DNA of 64,000 nucleotides from JAEXOD01 sp963663265 (lineage in GTDB: Bacteria > Bacteroidota > Ignavibacteria > Ignavibacteriales > Melioribacteraceae): contig CAXXXM010000002.1 of the NCBI GenBank assembly GCA_963663265.2, forward strand, positions 558,001 through 622,000, written 5' to 3'. The position numbers and the translations under genes are program-made. Shown piece by piece: positions 33,960 to 42,779 of the stretch. A model generated the notes under the pieces. The model made no database searches, was not told the origin of the DNA, and was given only the letters and a program-made list of their open reading frames with translations. How positions within the stretch are numbered: the stretch's first letter is position 1; each line of letters opens with the position of its first letter.

Positions 33960-34780
33960 AATTATATAAAATTTATACTCTAATAGTTTTCTTTTTTTCA
34001 TCAAATGTAATTTTTGGTGCAACCGATGAATCGTTAAGTGCCGTAATAAAAATAATGTTTTGGTTGACTGTTTTAATGGCATTGTTTATAGCGTGGTTAA
34101 TATTTGTTTATAGCGAAAAGAATGATTATAACGGGGATTTATTTCTTAAACCAATTATAGGATTTAAGAATTATGCAACACGAATGGCTCCTCTCGATAA
34201 AGAAAGCGAAATTCTTTTAGATCATGATTTTGATGGCATTAAAGAATTGGACAACAGGGTTCCACCTTGGTTTAATTTTCTATTTTATGGAACTATGCTT
34301 TTTGCCGCAGTTTATTTAATAAATTATCATGTCATCGGAAGTGGACAAGTTCAAGAAGATGAATATAATTCTGAAATGGCAGCTGCACAATTAGAAAGGA
34401 CTATATTAGTTAAATCAGGTGTATTCTTAAATGCCGAAACTGTTACTTTAAAAACCGATCCTGCCGTACTTAACGAAGGAAAAGAGTTATACACTAAAAA
34501 TTGCGTGTCTTGTCATGGTAATGATGGTGGTGGAATTGTTGGACCTAATCTTACTGATGATTATTGGATTCATGGTGGAGGAATTAAAAACGTTTTTACC
34601 GTTATTAGCGAAGGCGTTCCTGCAAAAGGAATGATAAGTTGGAAAACTCAATTAACTCCAACTCAAATTCAATCTGTTTCAAGTTTTGTTATAAGTATGC
34701 ATGGAACTAATCCTGCTAATGGAAAACCGGCTGAAGGTAATAAATATGTTGAAGCCGACTCAACTAATTCAAACATATAA
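33956..34780 (+). CDS. ccoP: cbb3-type oxidase subunit III, single-heme form (CcoP)
   Basis: This 274-residue subunit has an N-terminal signal or anchor and a membrane span (about 28-50). The conserved RVPPWFNFLFYGTMLFA segment is a second span at about 100-120. It is followed by one cytochrome c domain with CVSCHGNDGGG and the axial Met region KGMISWKTQLT. Classical CcoP has two CxxCH hemes; only one is present here, as in Bacteroidota enzymes. The extra N-terminal span is also typical of that group. It overlaps ccoQ by 4 bp and is followed after 2 bp by ccoG. Confidence 0.93.
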   Translation: MKLYKIYTLIVFFFSSNVIFGATDESLSAVIKIMFWLTVLMALFIAWLIFVYSEKNDYNGDLFLKPIIGFKNYATRMAPLDKESEILLDHDFDGIKELDNRVPPWFNFLFYGTMLFAAVYLINYHVIGSGQVQEDEYNSEMAAAQLERTILVKSGVFLNAETVTLKTDPAVLNEGKELYTKNCVSCHGNDGGGIVGPNLTDDYWIHGGGIKNVFTVISEGVPAKGMISWKTQLTPTQIQSVSSFVISMHGTNPANGKPAEGNKYVEADSTNSNI

Positions 34781-34782
34781 AA

Positions 34783-36192
34783 ATGGAACAAGAACAAAAC
34801 AGTGAATTTAGAGATCACCTTGCCACCGTAACAAATACGGGCAAAAGGAAGTGGGTATATCCTAAAAAACCTTCCGGCAAGTTTTATAATGCTCGTACAA
34901 TTGTATCGGTTCTTTTGTTAGCATTATTATTTGGTATCCCATTTATTAAAATTAATGGGCAGCCATTTATTCTTTTGAACTTTTTGGATAGAAATTTTAT
35001 CCTTTTTGGTATTCCATTTGGACCACATGATTTCCATTTGTTTGGCTTAGCAATGATTACTATTATAGTTTCAGTATTTTTATTTACTGTTGTTTTTGGT
35101 AGAATATTTTGTGGTTGGCTTTGCCCCCAAACAATTTTTATGGAAATGGTTTTTAGGAAAATTGAGTATTTAATTGAAGGTGATGCTAATAAACAACGTC
35201 AATTGGATAATTCTCCATTAACTAAAGAAAAGTTTTTTAAGAAAAGTCTAAAACATATAATATTTTATTCAATAGCATTTATTATATCAAACTTTTTTCT
35301 TTCGTATATAATTTCAATGGACTCGTTGATAAAAATCATTACAGATCCTCCATCTCAACATGCAACCGGATTAATGCTAATGATTTTGTTTGCCGGAGTT
35401 TTTTATTTTGTTTTTTCAAGATTCCGCGAGCAAGTATGCACAATGGTTTGCCCCTATGGCAGATTACAAGGGGTTATGCTTGACCAAAATAGTGTTGTTA
35501 TTGCCTATGATAATTTACGAGGTGAACCAAGAGGAAAAATTAAACGTGACGAACAACGGACTAATGGCGATTGCATAGATTGTAAACTTTGTGTTGATGT
35601 TTGCCCTACAGGTATTGATATTCGAAATGGAACACAGTTGGAATGTGTAAACTGTACCGCCTGTATTGATGCCTGCGATACCGTTATGGAAAAAATAAAA
35701 AAACCAAAAGGTTTAATAAGATATGCTTCAAAAAACGAGATTTTAACAGGTAAAAGAAATATTTTTACTCCACGTGCTATTGGATATACAATTGTTTTAT
35801 TAATTTTGGTAAGTTTAATTTCATCTTTATTAATTAATAGGACTGAATTAGAATTAACAATTTTGCGAACACCGGGACTATTATATCAAGAGCAGCCAAA
35901 TAACAAAATAAGTAATCTATACGATTTAAAAATTGTTAATAAAACTTTTAATAGTTTTACAACATCATTAAAATTGTTGGATATTAAAGGCGAAATTAAA
36001 ATAATAGGAAGTGATTTAAAAGTAAAACCTCATGGTTTAGCTGAAGCAAAATTTTTAGTTATTATAGATAAATCAATGCTTAAAAAACTTAATACTCCTA
36101 TTAAAATTGCAGTAGAAAAAGACAACAAAATTGTTGATATAATTAACACATCATTTTTAGGAAAATTTGTAAATAAGGAAGTAAAAAATTGA
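34783..36192 (+). CDS. ccoG: cbb3 oxidase accessory ferredoxin-like protein CcoG
   Basis: This 469-residue membrane protein (RdxA/FixG family) is involved in copper reduction for oxidase assembly. Membrane segments surround CGWLCPQT and CTMVCPYGRLQG. Two [4Fe-4S] motifs follow: CIDCKLCVDVCP and CVNCTACIDACD. An Ig-like periplasmic C-terminal domain completes the protein (about 360-469). It starts 2 bp after ccoP and overlaps ccoH by 4 bp, so it belongs to the same transcript. Confidence 0.95.
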   Translation: MEQEQNSEFRDHLATVTNTGKRKWVYPKKPSGKFYNARTIVSVLLLALLFGIPFIKINGQPFILLNFLDRNFILFGIPFGPHDFHLFGLAMITIIVSVFLFTVVFGRIFCGWLCPQTIFMEMVFRKIEYLIEGDANKQRQLDNSPLTKEKFFKKSLKHIIFYSIAFIISNFFLSYIISMDSLIKIITDPPSQHATGLMLMILFAGVFYFVFSRFREQVCTMVCPYGRLQGVMLDQNSVVIAYDNLRGEPRGKIKRDEQRTNGDCIDCKLCVDVCPTGIDIRNGTQLECVNCTACIDACDTVMEKIKKPKGLIRYASKNEILTGKRNIFTPRAIGYTIVLLILVSLISSLLINRTELELTILRTPGLLYQEQPNNKISNLYDLKIVNKTFNSFTTSLKLLDIKGEIKIIGSDLKVKPHGLAEAKFLVIIDKSMLKKLNTPIKIAVEKDNKIVDIINTSFLGKFVNKEVKN

Positions 36193-36632
36193 AAATTTCT
36201 TGGGGTAGTAAAATTACTTTTGTTTATATTGCCTTTGTGGCGTTTGTTGTTATTGCTGTTTTATTTGCATTTAGACAAGATGTAAATTTAGTAACAGATA
36301 ATTACTATGAAAAAGAGCTTGTTTATCAAAATCAAATTGACAAAGAAAAAAATGCTGAATCACTTACTGAAAAACCGACAATAGAATTTAATAACAAAGT
36401 GTTACAAATTAAATTTCCAAAATCGTTTAACCATAAGGATATAACAGGACAAATACACCTATATCGCCCAGCAGATTCCAAGCATGATATAGTTTTACCT
36501 CTTGGAATTGATTCAACTTACTATCAATTAATTGGATTAGAAAAAGTTGAAAACGGTTTATGGAAAGTAAAACTTGATTGGCAATATCATACAATTGGAT
36601 ATTTTAAAGAATTTGTAATTATGGTGGAATAA
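36189..36632 (+). CDS. ccoH: FixH/CcoH-like oxidase assembly protein
   Basis: This 147-residue protein has one N-terminal membrane span (residues 8-28) and a periplasmic beta-rich domain. Features typical of FixH are DNYYEKELVYQNQIDKE just after the span and GLWKVKLDWQY near the end. It overlaps ccoG (ATGA) and lies one base before the next gene. CcoH binds copper or stabilises the oxidase during maturation. Confidence 0.9.
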   Translation: MKISWGSKITFVYIAFVAFVVIAVLFAFRQDVNLVTDNYYEKELVYQNQIDKEKNAESLTEKPTIEFNNKVLQIKFPKSFNHKDITGQIHLYRPADSKHDIVLPLGIDSTYYQLIGLEKVENGLWKVKLDWQYHTIGYFKEFVIMVE

Positions 36633-36633
36633 T

Positions 36634-37383
36634 ATGGATTTACTCCCTTCATTTTTAATTGGACTTGTTGGAAGTCTGCATTGTATTGGCATGTGCGGAC
36701 CAATTGTTTTAGCTTTACCGACAAATACTAAGTCATCTCTTACATTAATTGTTGGAAGAACTTTGTATAATATTGGTAGAATATTAACCTATTCGCTTAT
36801 GGGTGCATTTGCAGGATTATTTGCAAATCAGTTTTTACTGGCTGGATTGCAAAAATATGTATCTATTATATTAGGTATAGTTATAGTTGTTTATTTAATT
36901 CTACCGAATAAATTTAAATCAAATTTGGCAAATAACTTAATATACAAAAACGTATCAGCCTTACTCAAAAAGTTTTACTCTACATTAAATGTGAAAGGTT
37001 CATATACAGCCTACTTTATTTTTGGGTTGGTAAATGGTCTTTTACCTTGTGGCTTGGTTTATGTTGCATTAATTGGTTCATTTAGTGCAGGAAGTTTTTT
37101 GCATGGATTTTTATTTATGTTTGCTTTTGGTGTAGGGACTTTTCCTGTTATGTTTTTAACATCGTTATTAGGCAAGTTCATTTCACTTAATTTAAGAAGA
37201 AAAGTTACAAAACTTGTCCCTTATCTAACATTTTTATTAGCTGTTATTTTCATTTTGCGTGGTCTAAATTTAGGAATTCCATTTATTAGTCCTAACCTTG
37301 ATAAAATGGAAAAAAAGATTGAAAAGAACATTGAACAAAAAATGGAGAAAAAACAGGAAGTTAAAAGCGATTGTTGTAGTTAA
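36634..37383 (+). CDS. TauE/SafE-like (DsbD_2) membrane protein of the cbb3 cluster
   Basis: This 249-residue protein has six membrane segments in two repeats. The first is marked by GLVGSLHCIGMCGPIVLAL and the second by GLVNGLLPCGLVYVAL, as in the CcdA/DsbD-related family often annotated sulfite exporter TauE/SafE. Members at the end of cbb3 operons are thought to serve copper or thiol handling during assembly (inference from context). The C-terminal tail is Lys/Glu-rich and ends in CCS, a possible metal-binding end. It is probably the last gene of the oxidase operon. Confidence 0.85.
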   Translation: MDLLPSFLIGLVGSLHCIGMCGPIVLALPTNTKSSLTLIVGRTLYNIGRILTYSLMGAFAGLFANQFLLAGLQKYVSIILGIVIVVYLILPNKFKSNLANNLIYKNVSALLKKFYSTLNVKGSYTAYFIFGLVNGLLPCGLVYVALIGSFSAGSFLHGFLFMFAFGVGTFPVMFLTSLLGKFISLNLRRKVTKLVPYLTFLLAVIFILRGLNLGIPFISPNLDKMEKKIEKNIEQKMEKKQEVKSDCCS

Positions 37384-37437
37384 TACCTTAATTTTTATCT
37401 TTTTTTGTCGATAATATATTAACAATTGGATTTAGAA

Positions 37438-37821
37438 ATGCAAAATATTCAATTTTCAACTTCAAATGTAAATTCTACTAATTTATTTAGTAAGTCCACA
37501 AATAAAGTTGACAAAACAACGACTAATACCAATAAAAGCGACTCAATAGATATTTCTGCTTCTTCTCGTGCTTTTAAAAAAATAGATGATTTTTTAAATC
37601 TTGGCAAACCTGACCGTCTAAATACAGATGATTTAAATCCAGAAGAAGAAAAAGAATTTCTTAAAATGCTTTCATCTCTATTAAAACAAGGAGTTGTTGG
37701 TTACGAAGTTTTAGAAGTAAACGGCAAACCTGAAAAACATTTTATTGTAAATCAAATTGGGGATCAAAGAATTAAAGGGGCTAAATTATATACAAAGAAT
37801 GATTATTATAGAAATAGATAA
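37438..37821 (+). CDS. hypothetical protein with Ser/Thr/Asn-rich N-terminus
   Basis: A 127-residue product starts at ATG 37438; a TTG four codons earlier is in frame. Residues 1-45 are low-complexity Ser/Thr/Asn/Lys. A compact helical part follows with SDSIDISASSRAFKKIDDFL and NPEEEKEFLKMLSSLLKQG, then a short beta end. The DSIDIS-type boundary resembles that of flagellar and anti-sigma-like small proteins, but I cannot assign a family. It has no signal peptide. It converges on the next gene with 4 bp between stops and no terminator. Confidence 0.6.
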   Translation: MQNIQFSTSNVNSTNLFSKSTNKVDKTTTNTNKSDSIDISASSRAFKKIDDFLNLGKPDRLNTDDLNPEEEKEFLKMLSSLLKQGVVGYEVLEVNGKPEKHFIVNQIGDQRIKGAKLYTKNDYYRNR

Positions 37822-37825
37822 ACAA

Positions 37826-38314
37826 CTATAACATTAAATTTACTAAAGACCCTGCTCGGGTACGCAATGAAGGGTTAAACATCGACTGCAATTTATAACT
37901 TAAATCATCAATTTTTGAATTAGCTGCAACTTTATTTAAGTGTTCTGTTGGCATAGTTATAATATAACCACTATTTACCTTTTTCTTTTGAACTTCTGAA
38001 ACACTATAATCTTCTTCATCAATATTAAATTCTGACTTTCCGGTTTCATTACTTTCTTTAGTTTTATCTGTATTTGTATTACTTTCTTTAAGTCGAGCAA
38101 TTGGTGATTTATAAGAATATTGCTTTGATACTTGAGAAATGAGTTCGGCAGAATTTGAATTTACAACACTATTATCAACAGTTGTTTTTCCTTTTTCAGT
38201 ATTATCAGCAACCGGTACAGTAAATTGACCAACACCAGTCCCCTCTTCAAGGTTTACTCCTTGAACCGGTACTTGAACGTAAGCTGTTACTGAACTAATT
38301 GGACTAATAATCAT
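37826..38314 (-). CDS. hypothetical protein, low-complexity centre
   Basis: The 162-residue product has no recognised domain. The N-terminus (ISPISSVTAYVQVPVQGVN) is beta-like. The centre (50-110) is rich in Ser, Asn, Lys and Glu. The C-terminal 50 residues are a conserved-looking helical segment (TEHLNKVAANSKIDDLSYKL) ending in LVNLML. There is no signal peptide or membrane span. It is convergent with 37438-37821, another Ser/Asn-rich small protein, and the two may be functionally linked (speculative). About 440 bp of AT-rich, repeat-bearing DNA lies upstream. Confidence 0.55.
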   Translation of the reverse strand: MIISPISSVTAYVQVPVQGVNLEEGTGVGQFTVPVADNTEKGKTTVDNSVVNSNSAELISQVSKQYSYKSPIARLKESNTNTDKTKESNETGKSEFNIDEEDYSVSEVQKKKVNSGYIITMPTEHLNKVAANSKIDDLSYKLQSMFNPSLRTRAGSLVNLML

Positions 38315-38755
38315 TTTAAACCTATTAACTTGTTACAATCTTACAAAATTATTTTTCAATTTGCAAGAGGGGAAATTTGATTTTTTTATAAATTGATTTA
38401 AATCACAATAGTATAACAATTTGATTTTTTAGTAAGTTCATAAACTAAAAGCACCTAAATATGTTACAAAATAATGACTTATAAAAGATTGTGCCTACAC
38501 CGAACTGCTCCGCAGTTTTTATTATTGATAATGCTTTCATATTCCCCATTATTAATTTGCAAACACATTCTAATTACAATGTGTTTTTCGCTTTGGAAAA
38601 GCGAATCTATTGGTAGAAAATCAAATGTGAAATGTTGTTTTCCACTCCGGAGTGAGTGGGCTAATTAAATTGTTTATTAAAAAAAGATTTTTTTTTTACT
38701 TTAAATTTATTATCTTCAATTGTTATCAATTGCTTATTATTTAATAAGAACAATT
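38315..38755. other. intergenic region with hairpin repeats, no gene
   Basis: This 441-bp divergent gap has a family E hairpin at 38503-38517 (AACTGC/GCAGTT). A degraded family B-like module lies at about 38586-38650: TTCGCTT/AAAGCGAA, then TGGTAGAAAATC, then CCACTCC/GGAGTGA. The frame at 38474-38668 lies on these repeats and is rejected. The remainder is AT-rich and must hold promoters for both neighbours. Confidence 0.65.
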
Positions 38756-40078
38756 ATGCGAACTAAACTAACCATCTTTTTTGCTTTATTAACAATAAAT
38801 TTGTTTTCGCAAACAGAGTTATTTTTTAATACAAACAACTCATTACTTTCATCCAATAACATTAGTTCAATTAAACAAGATTTTTCAAATGCTTATTGGA
38901 TTGTTACTGCACCAGAATTTAATAATAGTATGCAAATTTCACATGGAGGTTTACATAAATTTTATAATAACACTTGGGAAACATATGATAGTTTAGCTAA
39001 TTTATCTCTATTTGATATTGTCAATGATGTTGAGATTGACAAAGATAACAAAATATTAGTTGGAACTTCAAATGGCTTAATCATAAAAGATAGTCAATCT
39101 ACTACTCTTTATAATATTACAAATTCGCCTTTGCCCAATAACAATATTTTCACAATAACAGTTGATTCAAACAATAAATATTATCTTGGTATTCCAAACT
39201 ATGGTGTTACAGTTTTTGAAAATAATACTTGGACAAATTATAACTACCAAAATTCATTTAATGGCATTGAAGACTTAAATTTTATATTTGTTGATAAATC
39301 AAACAATGTTTGGATTGGTACTGATTATTTTGGATTATATATGTTTGATGGTTCAACTTGGCAACAAAAATTCAACAATACTTTTGATGGCAAAGCCTGT
39401 ACTATAATGGGGATTGATGAGGATAGTACTGGAATCAAACACATTACTCTGCAAACTTCAGAGGGTAAACATTACATCGCCTCCGGTGCTGATTATCCGT
39501 TTAATATCGTCGAAATAAATGATCCAGAACATCCTTTTTCATTTTGGGCATACAATTCCATAAAAACAGATTATAAAAATAATATTTATGCCGGCACATC
39601 AAATGGATTGTTTGTTAATAAAGCAAATAATTGGACTGTCTTGGATTCATCTGATTTTAATGTTAGCGGCAATTATTATACTAGTTTATTTGTTGACAAA
39701 AACAACAATAAGATTTTTTGTGTAGGTCATTTTTTACAAAATAAAACTGGGTTATTATTTTATAACGAAGATGGTGTTACATTTACTAAAATGAATGAAA
39801 AAGCACCTAATGGATTATCATTTACATTATCTCAGAATTATCCAAATCCATTTAATCCGAGTACAACAATTAACTTTACATTACCAAAAGCTGAGCATAC
39901 AACCATCAAAATTTATGATACTTTGGGAAGAGAATTGGCAACATTATATAATGAAGAATTAAATTCCGGAACATATTCCAAAAATTGGAATGCAAGTAAT
40001 TTTAGCAGCGGAGTTTATTTTTGTAAAATAAATGCAGGTAATTATCGGAAAACAATTAAAATGCTTCTTACAAAATAG
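38756..40078 (+). CDS. T9SS-secreted two-component-regulator-type propeller protein
   Basis: A 440-residue product starts at ATG 38756 with a signal peptide (MRTKLTIFFALLTINLFSQ). The body has propeller blades of the kind found in ligand-sensing periplasmic propellers (DKDNKILVGTSNGLIIKD, DKSNNVWIGTDYFGLYMFDG, NNIYAGTSNGLFVN). The last 80 residues are a T9SS type A sorting domain beginning LSQNYPNPFNPSTTINF and ending KTIKMLLTK. It is therefore exported across the outer membrane and probably surface-anchored. Its biological role is unknown. An earlier in-frame TTG at 38720 would spoil the signal peptide and is not used. Confidence 0.85.
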   Translation: MRTKLTIFFALLTINLFSQTELFFNTNNSLLSSNNISSIKQDFSNAYWIVTAPEFNNSMQISHGGLHKFYNNTWETYDSLANLSLFDIVNDVEIDKDNKILVGTSNGLIIKDSQSTTLYNITNSPLPNNNIFTITVDSNNKYYLGIPNYGVTVFENNTWTNYNYQNSFNGIEDLNFIFVDKSNNVWIGTDYFGLYMFDGSTWQQKFNNTFDGKACTIMGIDEDSTGIKHITLQTSEGKHYIASGADYPFNIVEINDPEHPFSFWAYNSIKTDYKNNIYAGTSNGLFVNKANNWTVLDSSDFNVSGNYYTSLFVDKNNNKIFCVGHFLQNKTGLLFYNEDGVTFTKMNEKAPNGLSFTLSQNYPNPFNPSTTINFTLPKAEHTTIKIYDTLGRELATLYNEELNSGTYSKNWNASNFSSGVYFCKINAGNYRKTIKMLLTK

Positions 40079-40191
40079 CTTCAATTTGATTTTTTAAGAT
40101 TTCGTATTTTAATGAATAATTTGTATTTGGGTATTTATTATTGTTGCGTGTTTGTAAATTCCGCATTTACCATTTTCATTTTGTTGTAGTT

Positions 40192-40577
40192 CAACGCCGG
40201 AGGCGTTGAATCTCTGTAACCAACGCCATATCACAACGAATCGAGCTACGGCGTAGCTCCATCTCAATTTATTTTTTATATGGAACTGCTCTGCAGTTCT
40301 TTTCGTATTTTTTAGTTTTGTTACAGCGATTAAACTGCTCCGCAGTTTTTACAACGTTTTCGTATATTTTTATGTTAACTTATCTTTACCCCCAACACAG
40401 GTGATGTTGGCTATTTTTAAAACATGTCTATTATGATAAAGATAACTGCAAAGCAGTTCTGTGTTTGTAGAAAATGTTACAAAATAAATTTAAGAACTAC
40501 AGCGTAGTTCTGTGTTCTTTTGATTTGAATAAATTTATTTCCAATACCAAAGGACGCAAACAACGCCGGAGGCGTTG
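40192..40577. repeat. family E: cluster of seven short hairpins with varied stems
   Basis: Hairpins lie at 40192-40208 (CAACGCC/GGCGTTG), 40243-40259 (GAGCTAC/GTAGCTC), 40283-40299 (GAACTGC/GCAGTTC), 40332-40348 (AAACTGC/GCAGTTT), 40444-40458 (AACTGC/GCAGTT), 40494-40510 (GAACTAC/GTAGTTC) and 40561-40577 (CAACGCC/GGCGTTG). All have 6-7 bp stems and 3-nt loops. Stem bases vary in matched pairs. Some are followed by CTGTGTT or AATCTCTG. Confidence 0.75.
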
Positions 40578-40617
40578 AATCTCTGCGACCTGCTAATCAT
40601 CAAACACTATTTAAAAC

Positions 40618-40649
40618 AATGGGTGTTATAAAAAACTATAATACCCATT
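40618..40649 (-). terminator. probable terminator of the amino-acid dehydrogenase gene
   Basis: AATGGGTGTTAT (40618-40629) pairs with ATAATACCCATT (40638-40649) with one wobble. On the minus strand the stem is followed by GTTTT. It lies 34 bp beyond the stop of the minus-strand dehydrogenase. Confidence 0.5.
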
Positions 40650-40682
40650 AAAATATAAACTATCTAATATATTAAATAACCT

Positions 40683-41999
40683 TTATTTTGTTTCCCACTT
40701 ATTGGCAACAATTGTATTAATAATTTGTTGTCCTCTATGTCCAAATATTGGATGGTTAACTTCTGCCAATTCATCAGCTAATTCAATAGCCTTTTTAGCA
40801 GGAGCTACTCCGGTTTCTTTTGAGCCGTTTAACACTCTTAATGTAGTTTGATATACTGAATATTCCCAATCTTTATTTAAGTGTTGTTCAAATAATGGGT
40901 CGTTATCAACATAACCGTATTGTTCGTTTGCACAATTAACGATACCCATTCTGTTTGTTAAGAAATCAGGAACATAAATTATTCCTCTTTCTTTCAACAA
41001 TACATCATCTCTATCGCTATCTTCTAATTGGTTATTAGCAGCACCACATACAACTTTAGCTTTTAAATTTGAAATTACATCAGGATTAATAATTGCACCG
41101 GTAGCACAAGGAGCAACCACATCGCATTCTTCAAACAAAATAGAGTTATCACCAATTTCAGAAACTTCGGCTTCAAGATTTTTACCATCTAATTCTTTTA
41201 CAAGTTTTTCAACAGTATTAACATTAATATCGCTTGCAATAACTTTTTCAACTCCTTTTTCAAACAAATATTTTATTACAGGTCCACCAACATTACCCAT
41301 ACCTTGAACTGCAATAACTTTTCCACTAAAATCCGTACCTAAAAAGTTTAAGGCAGCTTCCATACCGGCAACAACACCTCTTGCAGTAGCATCCGATGGG
41401 TTACCGCTTCCGCCAACTTCAGCAGGGGCACAAGTTAAAAAACGAGTAGTTTTAAATACGTTTGCCATATCGCAGGTATTAGTACCAACATCTTCAGCCG
41501 TAATATAACATCCTTGCAAAGAAGTTACAAAACGTCCATATTCCTGAAACAAATACTCACGCATTATTTTATCATTAAATTCAAATTCGGGATTACGTAA
41601 AATAATTCCTTTACCACCCCCCCACCATAAACCGGCAAGCGAGTTTTTACGCGTCATTCCACATGAAAGACGTAAGCCATCATGAAAAAAATCACCAAGC
41701 GTAAAATAATCCCAAAAACGTAATCCACCTGCTGCCTGTCCTCTGTTTGTTTTATGAACAAAAGCTCCAAACAATGTGTCATACTTATCCGCTAATTGAA
41801 AAAACAATCCTTCGTGTTTTACATAATCTCTTTTGTCGTTACCAATTACTTCTGCAATAGGTTGTAATATTTCATGGGATGCAACAACTTTCCCTGTCTT
41901 TTCATCAGTTATAAAATAGAATCTTTTAATCCCTTCTTTCTTTAAGAAATTAACAAATTCACTCGGTTTTTCTTTTAAAAAATCAACCACAGTACTCAT
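40683..41999 (-). CDS. Glu/Leu/Phe/Val dehydrogenase family protein
   Basis: This 438-residue NAD(P)-dependent amino-acid dehydrogenase has GLRFWDYFTLGDFFHDGLRLS, the catalytic lysine in WWGGGKGII, VGTNTCDMANVF (amide and active-site Asp region) and the Rossmann loop VIAVQGMGNVGGPVIKYLF. The substrate, glutamate or a branched-chain or aromatic amino acid, cannot be fixed by eye. The N-terminal 60 residues are unlike standard GdhA. A GAGGTA site precedes the ATG. It is separated from the upstream gene by 93 bp and may be its own unit. Confidence 0.88.
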   Translation of the reverse strand: MSTVVDFLKEKPSEFVNFLKKEGIKRFYFITDEKTGKVVASHEILQPIAEVIGNDKRDYVKHEGLFFQLADKYDTLFGAFVHKTNRGQAAGGLRFWDYFTLGDFFHDGLRLSCGMTRKNSLAGLWWGGGKGIILRNPEFEFNDKIMREYLFQEYGRFVTSLQGCYITAEDVGTNTCDMANVFKTTRFLTCAPAEVGGSGNPSDATARGVVAGMEAALNFLGTDFSGKVIAVQGMGNVGGPVIKYLFEKGVEKVIASDINVNTVEKLVKELDGKNLEAEVSEIGDNSILFEECDVVAPCATGAIINPDVISNLKAKVVCGAANNQLEDSDRDDVLLKERGIIYVPDFLTNRMGIVNCANEQYGYVDNDPLFEQHLNKDWEYSVYQTTLRVLNGSKETGVAPAKKAIELADELAEVNHPIFGHRGQQIINTIVANKWETK

Positions 42000-42092
42000 A
42001 ATTTTGATACCTCATTTAAATAAAACTAATGGTTACTTAAATATACTTATTGCTTAAAATAATAAAAATTTTAACAATCAAAAAAACTTAAT

Positions 42093-42779
42093 TTAAATAT
42101 TTAGAAATTCATTCCATACTTTATATAGTTCAAATGTAGCGTTTATATCTCGCCCGCAATAGTGTGCAATTTCTTTAATTTTGCCTGCCTGATATAAATT
42201 CTTCACTTCCATCCCATTTTCAATATCGTTTTTTGGAGAAGGAATGCCAAAGGATTTACAATAAAAATCAAGATTAAACTTTTTAATTGTATTTTTATAG
42301 CTAAACTGTTCTAATAAATCAACATGCGTAATTTTATGTTTTCTTAGGTTTGTTAAATCAATAGAAGGTTTAACTTTTAGAATTGCAGAACGGAGCATTA
42401 AAAATGGCAAATCAAAGTTTTTTCCGTTGAATGTTATTATAGTGTCTGCTTTGCTTATGTAATTCCAAAAAACTGTTAATAACTCTTCTTCAGAAAATGA
42501 TTTATACTTAACGGTTTTTTCTTCATTTTCATATTCACTACTTTGCTCATCAAGATACAAAACACTTGATTTCCCACTTTCAACATTTAACAGCCCCAAT
42601 GCTACTAAATTAGCAGTAAATGGATATAAACTTAAATATCTTATTGCCTCGTCCTTCTTTTCTTGTCTGGTTAATTCATCTTTTTCTTTTTCGGCGTATC
42701 TTATAATAAATTCTTGTTGCGATTCGCTTAAAGTATCAAAATTGTAACCAACAGTTTCTATATCCAGAATCACTTTCAT
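42093..42779 (-). CDS. predicted 3'-5' exonuclease (DEDD, PolB-exonuclease-like)
   Basis: This 228-residue protein has the DEDDy exonuclease motifs: LDIETVG (Exo I), IITFNGKNFDLPFL (Exo II) and HYCGRDINATFELYKVW (Exo III with Tyr and Asp). It fits the stand-alone family related to the proofreading domain of DNA polymerase B (PF10108-like). It probably acts on single-stranded DNA or RNA; the cellular role is unknown. Its start overlaps the upstream thioesterase gene by 4 bp. It is the last gene of the long minus-strand run that begins at birA. Confidence 0.85.
   Translation of the reverse strand: MKVILDIETVGYNFDTLSESQQEFIIRYAEKEKDELTRQEKKDEAIRYLSLYPFTANLVALGLLNVESGKSSVLYLDEQSSEYENEEKTVKYKSFSEEELLTVFWNYISKADTIITFNGKNFDLPFLMLRSAILKVKPSIDLTNLRKHKITHVDLLEQFSYKNTIKKFNLDFYCKSFGIPSPKNDIENGMEVKNLYQAGKIKEIAHYCGRDINATFELYKVWNEFLNI

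Larger units (their letters stand above)
40079..40682. other. intergenic hairpin cluster, no gene
   Basis: This 604-bp gap between convergent genes contains seven 15-17 nt hairpins of family E (40192-40577) and a possible terminator (40618-40649). Nothing looks coding. Between hairpins the DNA is AT-rich. Confidence 0.75.

Noticed and set aside
38474..38668. 64-codon plus-strand frame before the T9SS propeller gene
   Set aside because: It starts over a family E hairpin and a degraded family B module, with no ribosome site or recognisable protein features.
40079..40682. tRNA or small RNA gene among the hairpins
   Set aside because: No cloverleaf with a TTCRA T-loop and acceptor pairing was found. 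Hairpins are uniform 17-mers and unlinked to a promoter.
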